Source: Fidelibacterota bacterium
GTDB lineage: Bacteria > Fidelibacterota > Fidelibacteria > Fidelibacterales > DSDE01
NCBI GenBank assembly: GCA_011049095.1
Contig: DSDE01000198.1
Span: 1-21,684, forward strand
Reading direction: 5' to 3'
DNA: 21,684 nt
Position 1 is the first letter of the stretch, and every line of letters begins with the position of its first letter. Below are positions 14,776 to 21,684 of this stretch, piece by piece. The notes beneath the pieces were generated by a model. It saw only the letters and a list, made by a program, of their open reading frames with translations. It searched no databases and was not told where the DNA came from. Made by a program: the position numbers and the translations under genes.

Positions 14776-14804
14776 ATTTTAGATAATCTTTTTTAAAAAT
14801 CCAA
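14776..14804 (-). promoter_or_regulatory. Promoter of the small membrane protein/HAD operon, leaderless type
   Basis: On the minus strand TTGGAT (14804-14799) and TAAAAT (14781-14776) are 17 bases apart. The expected transcription start, six to eight bases past the -10, is 14770-14768, which coincides with the ATG at 14768. This agrees with the absence of a ribosome site. Confidence 0.55.
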
Positions 14805-14875
14805 ACTGAAAGGAATTTTTTTCACCATTTTTTAAGGGAACAAAAAGGTTTTTGCCTCAGAAATGCAAGCCTTGC

Positions 14876-14904
14876 TTGAGTAATAAACGGGAATGTGCTA
14901 TATT
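14876..14904 (+). promoter_or_regulatory. Sigma-70-type promoter of the FAD/Fe-S dehydrogenase gene
   Basis: TTGAGT (14876-14881) and TATATT (14899-14904) are 17 bases apart. Transcription from about 14911 would give a 44-base leader that includes the GGGATGAGG ribosome site before the ATG at 14955. It is divergent from the promoter of the small membrane protein gene, so the 186-base gap is a two-way control region. Confidence 0.5.
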
Positions 14905-14954
14905 GCGAAGATGAAGAGTGATATACTAATGGGAAATTTAAAAGGGATGAGGCG

Positions 14955-17786
14955 ATGTTGACAGGGAAATATTTAGAGTTTTACGATCGGCTGCAAAAAA
15001 CAATTCCATCTGCCCGGCTTTATGACAGCTATTTTTACCGGCTGGCAAAAGGAACCGATGCCAGCATTTACAGACTGATACCCAAACTGGTGGTTCGGAT
15101 CGAAAGCGAAGCTGAACTTAAAGCTCTGCTAAAAGCTGGTCGGGAACTGGGCATCGCCCTGACTTTCAAAGCCGCCGGCACCAGCCTCAGCGGCCAGACT
15201 GTCACCGACTCGGTGCTGGTGGAGCTGGGAGCCAATTGGAATAAGATTTCTGTAGAAAATGGGGGAGATAAAATCACTATGCAGTGCGGCGTAGTCGGTG
15301 AACACGCCAACAACAAGCTACGAGCCTACAGGAGAAAAATCCCCCCCAGCCCGGCAAGTATCAATTCAGCCATGATTGGCGGCATCGTGGCCAATAATGC
15401 CTCTGGCAACAGTTATGGCATCGCCTATAACAGCTATAACACCCTCACGGGGATGAAGCTGATTTTTGCAGATGGCGCGGAACTAGATACCCGCAGCAAA
15501 GAAAGCCGTGCCCATTTTGCCACAACTCACCCCGAGATGATGCGAAAACTCATAATGCTCAGCGAAAAAGTGAAGTCAAACCTTTCAATGGCTGATAAAA
15601 TCCGGCACAAATACCGCTTGAAAAATACTTGCGGCTACGGGCTCAACAGCCTGATAGATTTTGATGATCCAATAGATATGATCGAGCACCTAATGGTAGG
15701 CAGTGAGGGAACGCTTGCTTTCATAAGCGAAGTAGAGATGAAAACCGTCCCGGATAAAGCATTCAAAGCTACATCACTCATTTTTTTCCCTGATATGCTG
15801 ACTGCCTGCCAAGCCGTTTTGGCTCTGAAAAAATCTCCTGTGAGCGCTGCCGAGCTGATGGACCGCGCCGCGCTAAAAGCGGTGGAAGATGTGGAAGGTA
15901 TCCCACCGGTACTGAAAAGCCTGCCAGCCGAAACCACAGCGATTTTGCTTGATACCAGCGCTGATAAACCAGAAGACCTTGACGAACAGATCAGCGAAAC
16001 AAGAAATGCACTGGCGCAGCTTCCCACCGTCCACCCCATTACATTTACCAAAGAAAAAGAGGAATATGAGCTGCTCTGGAATGTGCGACGGGGTCTTTTT
16101 ACTTCGGCTTCGGCAGCCCGCAGACCCGGCACCGCCGTCGTCATCGAAGACTTGGCTTTCCCTTTAGAAAATCTTGGCCCCGCCCTATCAGAAATCCAAT
16201 CCCTCTTTGAAAAATATCATTACAACGATTCTGTAATTTGGGGTCACGTGCTGGACGGAAATTTTCACTTCGTTATTATGCAGGACTTTGGAAACCCTAA
16301 GGAAGTGGCAGTTTATAAAGAGTTTATGAAAAAATTGGCACAACTGGTGATTGAAAAATACGATGGCTCTCTCAAGGGAGAGCATGGCACGGGCCGCAAT
16401 ATGGCGCCCTTTGTCCGCTACGAGTGGGGCGATGATCTCTATGGCATAATGAAAGAGATCAAGACAATTTTTGATGAAGATGGCGTACTCAATCCCGGGG
16501 TAATTCTCAATGATGATCCGGAAGCTCATATTCACAATCTAAAGAGCCTGCCCCTTGCCAATGCATTGATAGACAAATGTATTGAATGCGGATTCTGCGA
16601 AGTCAATTGCCCCAGCCGCTACCTGACCCTGACACCACGGCAGCGCATTGTCTTATACCGTGAGATGGCCCGCCTGCAGCAAACGGGTGAAGATCCCTCC
16701 TTACTGCGGCTATTAAAAAGCGACTATGACTACAATGCTAATCAAACTTGCGCCACCGACGGCCTTTGCGCCCTGGCTTGTCCGGTAGATATAGATACTG
16801 GAAAGCTGATTAAAGATTTACGTTTTGAGGAAAATAGTCATCGTGCAAATAAAATTGCCTCAAAACTGGCAGAAAATATGGACCGCCTGACGGCCTGGAT
16901 GCGCTTTGCGCTCAATCTAGTCGGAGGAGTCCATCGTCTTATTGGCGGAGCTTCTATGCAATACTGCGCCAATTTGCTGCGGCGTATCTCTAATAATCAG
17001 ATACCGCTGTGGAACCCTTACATGCCAAAGGGCGGTGTTCCCATTAAGCCGGAGCCCGTTAAGCCAGGTAATCCATTAAAGATGGTCTATTTTCCCACCT
17101 GCATTAATCGGGGTATGGGGAAATCTGCTGACTATGAGAAACAGGATCTGCCGCTGACAACTCAGATACATCGTCTGTTAAACAAAGCCGGCTATGAAGT
17201 CATCTATCCTAAAAATCTGAGTAATCTTTGCTGTGGTATGGCCTTTGACAGCAAAGGTTTCAAAGCGCAGGGAATGCAAAAGGCAAAAGAGCTGGAAGCC
17301 GCTCTTTTAGAAGCCAGCAATAATGGCGAATATCCGGTGCTGGCCGATATGAGTCCCTGTCTGCAGCGGATGAAACAGACTTTAGATAAAAGACTGAAGC
17401 TTTATGAGCCGATTGAATTCACTTTAAGCTTTCTTAGTCCTCGCCTTGACTTTAAGCCTTTGCCAGAAAAGATCACCATTCATAATACCTGCAGCAGCAC
17501 AAAGATGGGTTTGAATGACAGCTTTCTCAAGCTTGCCAAAATGTGTGCTCAGGATGTGCTGGTGCCTGAAAATGTGGGCTGCTGCGGCTGGGCCGGTGAT
17601 CGGGGTTTCAGCTATCCCGAATTGAATGCTTCTGCGCTGAAAAACCTGAAGCCGCAAATCACGCCGGACATTAGCGGGGGCTACTCTACAAGCCGCACCT
17701 GTGAAATTGGTTTGTCTCTTCACAGTGGTATCAGCTATAAATCAATTATCTATCTGGTGGACCGGGCATCCGAACCCAAAGGATAA
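14955..17786 (+). CDS. FAD- and Fe-S-binding D-lactate/D-2-hydroxyacid dehydrogenase
   Basis: A 943-residue fused flavoprotein and iron-sulfur oxidoreductase that oxidises a D-2-hydroxyacid such as D-lactate or glycolate and passes electrons on. The N-terminal FAD-binding_4 domain has AAGTSLSGQ (74-82) and IGGIVANNASGNSYG (141-155). The FAD-oxidase C-terminal domain follows and includes HVLDGNFHF, GEHGTGRNMAPF and a Glu/His-rich active region. Two ferredoxin-type [4Fe-4S] motifs lie near 542-555 (CIECGFCEVNCP) and 599-611 (CATDGLCALACP). A GlpC/LutA-like domain carries two CCG motifs (CCGMAF at 759, CCGWAGD near 876). This is the full layout of Dld-II/YdiJ-type enzymes and the length is typical. 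The ATG at 14955 has AGG-rich sequence upstream. D-lactate is the likeliest substrate, but 2-hydroxyglutarate or glycolate cannot be excluded. Confidence 0.93.
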   Translation: MLTGKYLEFYDRLQKTIPSARLYDSYFYRLAKGTDASIYRLIPKLVVRIESEAELKALLKAGRELGIALTFKAAGTSLSGQTVTDSVLVELGANWNKISVENGGDKITMQCGVVGEHANNKLRAYRRKIPPSPASINSAMIGGIVANNASGNSYGIAYNSYNTLTGMKLIFADGAELDTRSKESRAHFATTHPEMMRKLIMLSEKVKSNLSMADKIRHKYRLKNTCGYGLNSLIDFDDPIDMIEHLMVGSEGTLAFISEVEMKTVPDKAFKATSLIFFPDMLTACQAVLALKKSPVSAAELMDRAALKAVEDVEGIPPVLKSLPAETTAILLDTSADKPEDLDEQISETRNALAQLPTVHPITFTKEKEEYELLWNVRRGLFTSASAARRPGTAVVIEDLAFPLENLGPALSEIQSLFEKYHYNDSVIWGHVLDGNFHFVIMQDFGNPKEVAVYKEFMKKLAQLVIEKYDGSLKGEHGTGRNMAPFVRYEWGDDLYGIMKEIKTIFDEDGVLNPGVILNDDPEAHIHNLKSLPLANALIDKCIECGFCEVNCPSRYLTLTPRQRIVLYREMARLQQTGEDPSLLRLLKSDYDYNANQTCATDGLCALACPVDIDTGKLIKDLRFEENSHRANKIASKLAENMDRLTAWMRFALNLVGGVHRLIGGASMQYCANLLRRISNNQIPLWNPYMPKGGVPIKPEPVKPGNPLKMVYFPTCINRGMGKSADYEKQDLPLTTQIHRLLNKAGYEVIYPKNLSNLCCGMAFDSKGFKAQGMQKAKELEAALLEASNNGEYPVLADMSPCLQRMKQTLDKRLKLYEPIEFTLSFLSPRLDFKPLPEKITIHNTCSSTKMGLNDSFLKLAKMCAQDVLVPENVGCCGWAGDRGFSYPELNASALKNLKPQITPDISGGYSTSRTCEIGLSLHSGISYKSIIYLVDRASEPKG

Positions 17787-17864
17787 GCAAGACAGCAGTA
17801 ATTATCACCACTATATGAAAAACTTGTCTCTGGGGAATATGCAGAGCTTATTGTATATTTCTTT

Positions 17865-19181
17865 GTGAATAGCAATCCAAATCTGACAGCCCGCAAAATC
17901 GCCCTTTTTTGGATGCCGCTGGCTGCCACCTGGCTGATGATGTCCATCGAAGGACCCTATTTGGCGGCAATAATCGGACGGCTGCCGGACCAGACCTATA
18001 ACCTGGCGGCCTACGGGGTTGCATTTTCGCTGGCGCTGATTATTGAGTCTCCTATTATTATGCTTTTAAGCGCTTCCACATCTTTGGTGACCCATTACGC
18101 AAATTTTCGCAAGCTTTTTTTCTTTACACTATTTTTAAATGGTGCAATCACGGCAATTATGTTCGTCCTGCTTATTCCCTCAGCTTTTGATGTGCTGATT
18201 TCTGACATTCTCAAGCTGCCGGAGGCGATTCACGCCCGTGTTTATTTCGCCACCTGGATTTTGCTGCCCTGGCCAGCGGCTATTGGTTTTCGCCGCTTTT
18301 ATCAGGGTGTACTGATTCGCAGCGGTTTTACTCGTCGCGTTGCTTATGGCACTGTAATGCGCCTTCTTTTTATGTCGCTGACTGCATTTTCTCTGGCAAT
18401 TTTCACGGATTTGGAAGGCGCCCTCATCGGAGCTGCCGGCTTATCTATCGGTGTCGTGGCGGAAAGCATTGCCACACGCATAATGACAAGTGATGCCATT
18501 CGTCAACTGAAAGCCCGCTATCAGGGTGAGTTAGCAGTCAGCTATGGTGAAATCAGCCGTTTTTACTACCCCCTGGCTCTCACCAGTATGCTCACTCTGG
18601 GTGTCCATCCGATGGTGACCTTTTTTCTGGGGCAGGGCCGGCTGGCTTTGGAATCGCTGGCTGCTGCACCGGTCGTAAACAGCCTGGTCTTTATATTTCG
18701 CAGCATCGGGCTCTCTTATCAGGAGGTGATAATTGCCCTGTTGGATGAAGAGGGGAAACAATATTATCAATTGCGGAAATTTGCTCAGATACTGGCAGTC
18801 CTTTCTGTTGCCGGGCTCGCTCTGGTGGCATTCACTCCCCTTAGTCAAATTTGGTTTATCACGGTGAGTGGCCTTTCTGAGGTCCTGGCTTCTGTGGCTG
18901 CTGTGCCGGTAAAGATTATGTTTTTTTTCCCGGCCCTTACTGTTCTCATCTCTTTTCAGCGGGCAATTTTGATTCGCTTTCAAAAGACGAACAGTATCAC
19001 CTTGGGAACGATGCTGGAAGTTTTGGGTATTGTGGCGGCGCTTTATCTGACAATTATTCATTTCAACTGGATCGGTATATATGGAGCAGCTATCGCTTAT
19101 CTCACTGGCAGAATCATCGCCAATCTGTGGCTGGCAGCGCCAACACTTAGGCTCACCAGAAGGATCAGAAATTCTAAATGA
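17865..19181 (+). CDS. MOP-superfamily membrane transporter resembling ANKH
   Basis: A 438-residue protein with about 12 transmembrane helices. It has the two-half layout of MATE/MOP exporters but lacks MATE hallmarks. By eye the N-terminus (FWMPLAATWLMMSIEGPYLA, then LAAYGVAFSLALIIESPI) and a later segment (VPVKIMFFFPALTVLISFQRAI, then GIYGAAIAYLTGRI) resemble the animal progressive-ankylosis protein ANKH, which exports small anions such as citrate or nucleotides/pyrophosphate-related solutes. The bacterial function is unknown. The start is the GTG at 17865; there is no ribosome site, and a TATATT hexamer ends six bases before it. It lies 78 bases after the dehydrogenase stop and before an NAD-dependent 2-hydroxyacid dehydrogenase, so an organic-anion substrate is a reasonable guess but only that. 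Confidence 0.7.
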   Translation: MNSNPNLTARKIALFWMPLAATWLMMSIEGPYLAAIIGRLPDQTYNLAAYGVAFSLALIIESPIIMLLSASTSLVTHYANFRKLFFFTLFLNGAITAIMFVLLIPSAFDVLISDILKLPEAIHARVYFATWILLPWPAAIGFRRFYQGVLIRSGFTRRVAYGTVMRLLFMSLTAFSLAIFTDLEGALIGAAGLSIGVVAESIATRIMTSDAIRQLKARYQGELAVSYGEISRFYYPLALTSMLTLGVHPMVTFFLGQGRLALESLAAAPVVNSLVFIFRSIGLSYQEVIIALLDEEGKQYYQLRKFAQILAVLSVAGLALVAFTPLSQIWFITVSGLSEVLASVAAVPVKIMFFFPALTVLISFQRAILIRFQKTNSITLGTMLEVLGIVAALYLTIIHFNWIGIYGAAIAYLTGRIIANLWLAAPTLRLTRRIRNSK

Positions 19182-19204
19182 ATCTTTTTCAAAACAATCA
19201 CAGC

Positions 19205-19233
19205 TTGCTTTTTTATTGTCAATTATCTATTAT
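19205..19233 (+). promoter_or_regulatory. Candidate promoter of the 2-hydroxyacid dehydrogenase gene, near-leaderless
   Basis: TTGCTT (19205-19210) and TATTAT (19228-19233) are 17 bases apart. The predicted transcription start is near 19240, only about three bases before the ATG at 19243, and no ribosome site is present. The -35 is poor (three of six), so this is tentative. Confidence 0.35.
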
Positions 19234-19242
19234 GGGTATAGA

Positions 19243-20196
19243 ATGAAAACTTTATATATAACCCAAAAGTTACCGGCAGCGGCAGATATTTGGCTTCAGA
19301 AAACAGCGTTAGACAGGGAAATCTTCCCTGAGCCACATCCCATCCCACGGGAGATTCTCCTGCAAAAAATCAAAATGGCAGACGGATTAATCTGTATGCT
19401 CAGTGATGCCATAGATGCAGACCTAATGGATGCAGCGCCTAAGCTAAAAGTGATCTGCAACTATGCCGTGGGCACCAATAATATTGACCTGGAAGCGGCA
19501 AGGGCAAGAAATATCATCGTCTGCAATACGCCGGGCGTACTGACCCATGCCACCGCCGAACTCACTTGGGCGCTGATTTTGGCTGCGGCGCGGCGGCTCA
19601 CCGAATCTGAGCGCTTTCTCAGAGCCGGGAAATTTATCGGCTGGCAGCCTACTTTGCTCATTGGCACAGAGCTTTTCGGGAAAACGCTGGGCATTATAGG
19701 CAGCGGCAGAATCGGCCAGAGAGTAGCGCAGATTGGCCACGCTTTTGGTATGGAAATCCTCTATAGCCGCAGCAGAAACCCTGATCTGGAGAAAGCCTGC
19801 AATGCAAAACTTAGCGAATTTGGGGATATTCTCAAAAACTCCGATATTATTAGTTTGCATGTGCCGCTGACACCGGAAAACAAGCGCCTGATTACGATGC
19901 GGGAGCTGAAAATGATGAAATCCTCAGCTATACTTATTAATACAGCTCGCGGTCCCATCGTCAATGAAGCGGATTTGGCCACTGCGCTGCAGCAGAAAAT
20001 CATCGCCGCTGCCGGCTTGGATGTCTTTGAAAAAGAGCCTCTGGTGCATCCCGGTCTGCTGGCGCTGGAAAATCTCGTGCTCCTACCCCATATCGGCAGC
20101 GCCACTGAAAGGGCCCGAAACGCTATGGCAAAAATGGTCATCGAAGACGCTGCGGCCGTGCTGAATGGTCAAAGCCCCAAAAATCGTGTCGTATAA
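19243..20196 (+). CDS. NAD(P)-dependent D-2-hydroxyacid dehydrogenase (glyoxylate reductase-like)
   Basis: A 317-residue enzyme that interconverts a 2-oxoacid and a D-2-hydroxyacid (for example glyoxylate/glycolate, hydroxypyruvate/glycerate) using NAD(P). The dinucleotide loop is GSGRIG (153-158). The catalytic set is Arg236 (NTARGPIVNE), Glu265 (DVFEKEP) and His283 (LPHIGSAT), with the usual 29-residue Arg-Glu spacing. The substrate loop NYAVGTNNID (73-82) is glyoxylate-reductase-like. The open frame extends back to 19081 into the transporter gene, but the extra segment has no family match, so the ATG at 19243 with MKTLYITQ is chosen, giving the normal length. The DUF2914 gene follows three bases after the stop. 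Which 2-oxoacid is preferred cannot be decided. Confidence 0.93.
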   Translation: MKTLYITQKLPAAADIWLQKTALDREIFPEPHPIPREILLQKIKMADGLICMLSDAIDADLMDAAPKLKVICNYAVGTNNIDLEAARARNIIVCNTPGVLTHATAELTWALILAAARRLTESERFLRAGKFIGWQPTLLIGTELFGKTLGIIGSGRIGQRVAQIGHAFGMEILYSRSRNPDLEKACNAKLSEFGDILKNSDIISLHVPLTPENKRLITMRELKMMKSSAILINTARGPIVNEADLATALQQKIIAAAGLDVFEKEPLVHPGLLALENLVLLPHIGSATERARNAMAKMVIEDAAAVLNGQSPKNRVV

Positions 20197-20199
20197 ACG

Positions 20200-21351
20200 A
20201 TGAACAGTTTTTTATCTAAATTTTCGTTGAAAAAACCAGAGACGGAGTCTGGTATCTTAAGCGCCGCATTTTGGCTCGATTTCGTGAAGAGAAATCAGCG
20301 CATATTGCAGCCGCTGATGTTTTTTGGCGGTTTTACTTATGATTCCCTGACCATGGTACGGGTAGATAATCTGATTGATAATATTTTCTTTTTTGCCTAT
20401 CTGCTGCTTCTCTCGGCGATTATGATTCTCCAGATACGGTTGCAGGCAAATCCCGGCATCGGCTCCTGGCTGGCCCGCTATTTCAGCTATTTCCCCCTGG
20501 CGGCGCAATTTATGATTGGCGCGATGATGAGCGGTTTTCTCATCTATTATTTTCAGAGCGCAGCCGATGCCAAAGCTTTTCTTTTCGTACTGATTATCGT
20601 CGCTCTTTTGATTGGCAATGAATTTCTAGAAAAACGCTACGAGAAAATCGGCCTTCTTTTTGTCCTCTATTTTTTCTGCCTCTTTAGCTTTCTCCTCTTT
20701 TTTATTCCCACGGTATCGAAAAAACTCAACCATTGGAGCTTTGTTCTGGCGCTGATATTTGCGCTGATGCTCACCTTGCTCCTTTGGATCATTGGGAATA
20801 TGGCTTTTCACCGGAGCGCTTACCCCGCTATTCTAAAAAAGCCCTTTCTTGGTGTTATTCTCACGCTTTCACTCCTGCTGGCGCTTTTATATCATCAAAA
20901 CTGGATTCCGCCAGTGCCTCTCAGCCTGAAAAGTATTGGCGTTTATAAATCAGTTGTGAAAGAAAATAATGAATACCGTCTGAGCTACACGCCAAACCCC
21001 TGGTATTTGAGCTGGCGAAATTACAATGCCACACTCTACTATCGTCCTGGCGATCAGATGGTCTGCTTTGCCTCGGTTTTTGCTCCCGGTGGCCTGGAGG
21101 AAAAAATCATTCACAATTGGCAGATTTTTGATGAGCAATCGCAAAGCTGGCTTGATGTGGACCGCATCGAATTTAAAATGATTGGCGGCAGAGACGGCGG
21201 CTATCGGGGTTTTACACAAAAAAGCAAGCTCAAGCCTGGAAATTGGCGGGTGCGCATTCTCAATGAAGAGAATAAACTCATTGGGAAAGTGCACTTTAGC
21301 GCTGTGAACGTGGACTCGATGTTTCAGGCGACGGAGATAATTCTATATTAA
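20200..21351 (+). CDS. Membrane protein with C-terminal DUF2914 domain
   Basis: A 383-residue protein with two parts. Residues 35-235 hold about six or seven hydrophobic spans, including a Phe/Leu-rich pair at 150-170 and 180-200. Residues 275-370 form a DUF2914 domain: QMVCFASVFAPGG, IIHNWQIFDEQSQSW, MIGGRDGGYRGFT (327-339) and GNWRVRILNEENKLIGKVHF (347-366). DUF2914 is a small beta-rich domain of unknown function, here predicted to face the periplasm or cytoplasm at the end of the membrane anchor. The ATG lies three bases after the stop of the 2-hydroxyacid dehydrogenase with no ribosome site, so translation is likely coupled. A metallo-beta-lactamase-fold gene begins 14 bases after it. Confidence 0.85.
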   Translation: MNSFLSKFSLKKPETESGILSAAFWLDFVKRNQRILQPLMFFGGFTYDSLTMVRVDNLIDNIFFFAYLLLLSAIMILQIRLQANPGIGSWLARYFSYFPLAAQFMIGAMMSGFLIYYFQSAADAKAFLFVLIIVALLIGNEFLEKRYEKIGLLFVLYFFCLFSFLLFFIPTVSKKLNHWSFVLALIFALMLTLLLWIIGNMAFHRSAYPAILKKPFLGVILTLSLLLALLYHQNWIPPVPLSLKSIGVYKSVVKENNEYRLSYTPNPWYLSWRNYNATLYYRPGDQMVCFASVFAPGGLEEKIIHNWQIFDEQSQSWLDVDRIEFKMIGGRDGGYRGFTQKSKLKPGNWRVRILNEENKLIGKVHFSAVNVDSMFQATEIILY

Positions 21352-21365
21352 AAAATGGAGTTATG

Positions 21366-21684
21366 ATGCAGATAGGCAATTACAAAATCGAAACCATTAT
21401 CAGCAGCCGGTTCAGGCTAGATGGCGGGGCGATGTTTGGGGTGGTCCCCAAGCCACTGTGGGAAAAAGAGAACCCTTCAGATGAAAGCAACCGCATCGCT
21501 ATGGTCACGAGAAATCTGCTGATTTCCGGCGAGGGTAAAGTGATTCTCATCGATACCGGCAATGGCGGGAAATGGGATGAAAAGGGAAAGAAAATCTACG
21601 CCATAGAAGAGCTGGATGGCCTGCAGAATGGATTGAAATCTCTGGGATATGCACCGGAAGACGTCACCCACGTCATTAATACAC
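21366..21684 (+). CDS. Metallo-beta-lactamase-fold hydrolase, 5' part only
   Basis: The first 106 codons of a gene that runs off the right edge. The product starts MQIGNYKIETIISSRFRLDGGAM (first 15 or so residues form the opening strands) and continues with a FGVVPKPLW segment, RNLLI, VILIDTGNGGKW and EDVTHVINT, which is the order seen in MBL-fold hydrolases just before the HxHxDH zinc motif; the motif itself lies beyond the window. Two ATGs are adjacent (21363 and 21366). The second is preferred because GGAG at 21357-21360 is five bases before it. Substrate unknown; many relatives with the DGG..FGVVPK opening are annotated simply as MBL-fold metallo-hydrolases. Confidence 0.85.
   Translation, partial: MQIGNYKIETIISSRFRLDGGAMFGVVPKPLWEKENPSDESNRIAMVTRNLLISGEGKVILIDTGNGGKWDEKGKKIYAIEELDGLQNGLKSLGYAPEDVTHVINT

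Noticed and set aside
15635..16144. Long minus-strand frame of 169 codons within the FAD/Fe-S dehydrogenase gene
   Set aside because: It is the antisense shadow of a clear, full-length coding sequence, with Ser-rich low-complexity translation.
18531..19061. Minus-strand frame of 176 codons opposite the ANKH-like gene
   Set aside because: Translation is rich in Gln, Arg, His and Lys, as expected from the antisense of a hydrophobic membrane protein; no motif.
19081..19242. N-terminal extension of the 2-hydroxyacid dehydrogenase into the transporter gene
   Set aside because: The extra 54 codons are an off-frame reading of the transporter 3' end; the family begins near MKTLYITQ.

Overview
The window is about 21.7 kb of bacterial chromosome at moderate GC, densely packed on both strands. 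It holds roughly 20 protein genes and no rRNA, tRNA, CRISPR array, transposase or phage gene that I can see. The order rpmE - DUF1385 gene - prfA - prmC is a conserved housekeeping cluster. A lipoprotein, a small membrane protein resembling DUF3098 and the overall gene mix suggest a Gram-negative lineage, perhaps of the FCB/Calditrichota kind; this placement is an inference with low confidence.

Layout. (a) 32-1279, minus: an SO_0444/ArsP-like metal-efflux permease whose C-terminal heavy-metal (HMA) domain is cut by an in-frame TAG and has lost one Cys of the metal motif. (b) 1511-2341, minus: a VOC domain fused to a nitroreductase. (c) 2342-2973: about 630 bases without a convincing gene, holding the rpmE promoter region and three copies of a 9-base word. 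(d) 2974-6199, plus: rpmE, an intrinsic terminator, the DUF1385 membrane protein, prfA and prmC. (e) 9060-6215, minus: a SAM methyltransferase, two tandem paralogous CKWC thioredoxin-like proteins (one lipoprotein, one secreted) and a secreted MetX-like alpha/beta hydrolase. (f) 9116-10519, plus: a MATE efflux protein. (g) 14768-10516, minus, tightly packed: small membrane protein, HAD phosphatase, GNAT fused to a class III cyclase-like domain, M18 aminopeptidase, YbjQ/UPF0145 protein, a 43-residue single-span membrane protein, and ssb. (h) 14955 to the end, plus: a two-part FAD/Fe-S D-lactate-type dehydrogenase, a MOP-superfamily transporter resembling animal ANKH, an NAD-dependent D-2-hydroxyacid dehydrogenase, a membrane DUF2914 protein and the start of a metallo-beta-lactamase-fold hydrolase.

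How the genes relate. prfA and prmC form a functional pair, since PrmC methylates the GGQ glutamine of RF1. The FAD/Fe-S dehydrogenase and the NAD-dependent 2-hydroxyacid dehydrogenase could act on the same kind of D-2-hydroxyacid, with a possible anion transporter between them (inference). The two thioredoxin-like proteins point to envelope thiol chemistry. The most unusual item is the GNAT-cyclase fusion at 13845-12892, which keeps both metal-binding Asp positions and the adenine-type Asp/Asn signature but lacks the usual C-terminal end. Several genes without a Shine-Dalgarno sequence have -10-like hexamers about 5-9 bases upstream of the start codon, suggesting leaderless transcripts.
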